This document shows positions 63,369-64,000 of a stretch of 64,000 nt of DNA, piece after piece. The translations under genes and the position numbers were made by a program. The stretch is from a virus. The notes beneath the pieces are model-generated. The model had not been told where the DNA came from. It made no database searches and saw nothing but the letters and a program-made list of their open reading frames with translations. The stretch covers positions 62,001 through 126,000 of the IMG/VR virus record IMGVR_UViG_3300008267_000004; one strand, 5' to 3'. How positions within the stretch are numbered: the stretch's first letter is position 1; each line of letters starts with the position of its first letter.

Positions 63369-63701
63369 CTATCCTCTTGTTTTTTCGTATTCTAAATATT
63401 CTGCCACTGTCTCTATAGCTTCTGTAGCAACTGCAATTTTCTCTTGAACCCAAGGTTCTAAATCATCTTCATCATTTACTAACTTAGATAGCATTGAGGC
63501 GTGTTTCATTAAGTTATAAACATTACTTCTAGCCATACGACCATCTGAGTCGTAGCTTTCTTTATCGGAGTCTCCTAATTTTAGTTTTACTACACCACCT
63601 CCAGTGAATGGCATATCTCCACTTAACATTCCCATATCTGCCATACATTCTTGTATTTCTTCAGATATAATCTTTTTTAAAGATTCTTTGGTTATTTTCA
63701 T
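63369..63701 (-). CDS. Hypothetical protein with MKIT-type N-terminal leader
   Basis: The 110-residue protein begins MKITKESLKKIISEEI and then has a Gly/Met-rich linker and a helical part with NLMKHASMLSKLVND. The leader matches 25163-25642. Confidence 0.65.
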   Translation of the reverse strand: MKITKESLKKIISEEIQECMADMGMLSGDMPFTGGGVVKLKLGDSDKESYDSDGRMARSNVYNLMKHASMLSKLVNDEDDLEPWVQEKIAVATEAIETVAEYLEYEKTRG

Positions 63702-63710
63702 ATTTTTTCC

Positions 63711-64000
63711 TCAATTATCAAATATTACAAATACAGGATTTGATGGATTACTTTGTGGAAGTATACCAATATTTCCTACATGAGAATCATGTAAATAATT
63801 TCCAGTTTTTATAAACAAATAAATTGTCTTTGCTAAACTCACAAATTCATTTTTTGTTAAAGCACTTGGATACATTTTCTTTTTTTGCATAAAATCTTTA
63901 AATATAGAAGCGATCTTTTCTTGGCTAAAAAGAAAAAACTTTTTACTATATTTCTGCTCTATTTCTATCATCATATCCTTACACAATTCATAGTCAGATT
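63711..64000 (-). CDS. Kinase-like protein 3, 5' end outside the window
   Basis: The open frame runs to the window edge. The visible C-terminus has GNYLHDSHVGNIGIL (a full H-D-x-H-x-x-N catalytic loop) and ends FVIFDN, one residue after the DFG-type Asp, like 23076-23927 and 23934-24872. Confidence 0.65.
   Translation of the reverse strand, partial: SDYELCKDMMIEIEQKYSKKFFLFSQEKIASIFKDFMQKKKMYPSALTKNEFVSLAKTIYLFIKTGNYLHDSHVGNIGILPQSNPSNPVFVIFDN

Overview
This window looks like part of a large (jumbo-class) tailed bacteriophage of a Gram-negative host. Every confident gene is on the minus strand, and genes are short and packed with ATGA, TAATG or longer overlaps. The window holds a GH19 endolysin, PIN-PhoH, a gp88-family protein, HNH nucleases, a tmRNA and 28 tRNAs. 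The -35/-10 promoters and Shine-Dalgarno sites are of bacterial sigma70 type, and enzymes for ADP-heptose and GDP-mannose chemistry point to an LPS-bearing host. I see no integrase, att site, CRISPR or IS element. No host genus can be named from the sequence alone.

Layout, left to right (transcription runs right to left). 1-7.4 kb: sugar module with a split HldE-like kinase and nucleotidylyltransferase, a heptosyltransferase-like protein, three further glycosyltransferases (one with two catalytic domains) and GDP-mannose 4,6-dehydratase. 7.4-25.7 kb: nuclease, metallopeptidases, PIN-PhoH, SpoU methyltransferase, a membrane-anchored protein with one CxxCH haem motif, ClpP-like protease, tmRNA, endolysin, proteins sharing an N-terminal MKITxxxLKxII leader, a ligase-nucleotidylyltransferase fusion, DnaQ-like exonuclease, HNH protein and two kinase-like proteins. 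25.8-31.7 kb: a visibly more GC-rich early-type region of tiny genes, each behind a highly conserved promoter and leader module. 31.9-43.4 kb: a tandem array of about 47 paralogous small proteins in two families, interrupted by an HNH gene and a deaminase. 44.3-49.1 kb: 26 tRNAs interleaved with five unannotated structured RNA blocks. 49.2-64 kb: more small early genes, the gp88 gene, a MoxR ATPase with a metallopeptidase/VWA partner, a zinc-knuckle protein, a SWIM protein, a HAD protein and a third kinase-like gene cut by the window edge.

Working together: the 28 tRNAs cover all 20 amino acids and, with the tmRNA, make translation unusually self-sufficient. The conserved promoters probably drive the early region immediately after infection, where many small proteins (TM peptides, zinc ribbons, SH3-like modules) are plausible host-takeover factors. 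The sugar module could modify virions, DNA or the host envelope; the sequence does not decide which.

Best candidates for something undescribed are the 47-member small-protein array, the covarying RNA families inside and near the tRNA cluster, a class II tRNA with a UAU anticodon, the conserved promoter/leader module, and three genes whose start codon falls exactly on the predicted +1 (leaderless).
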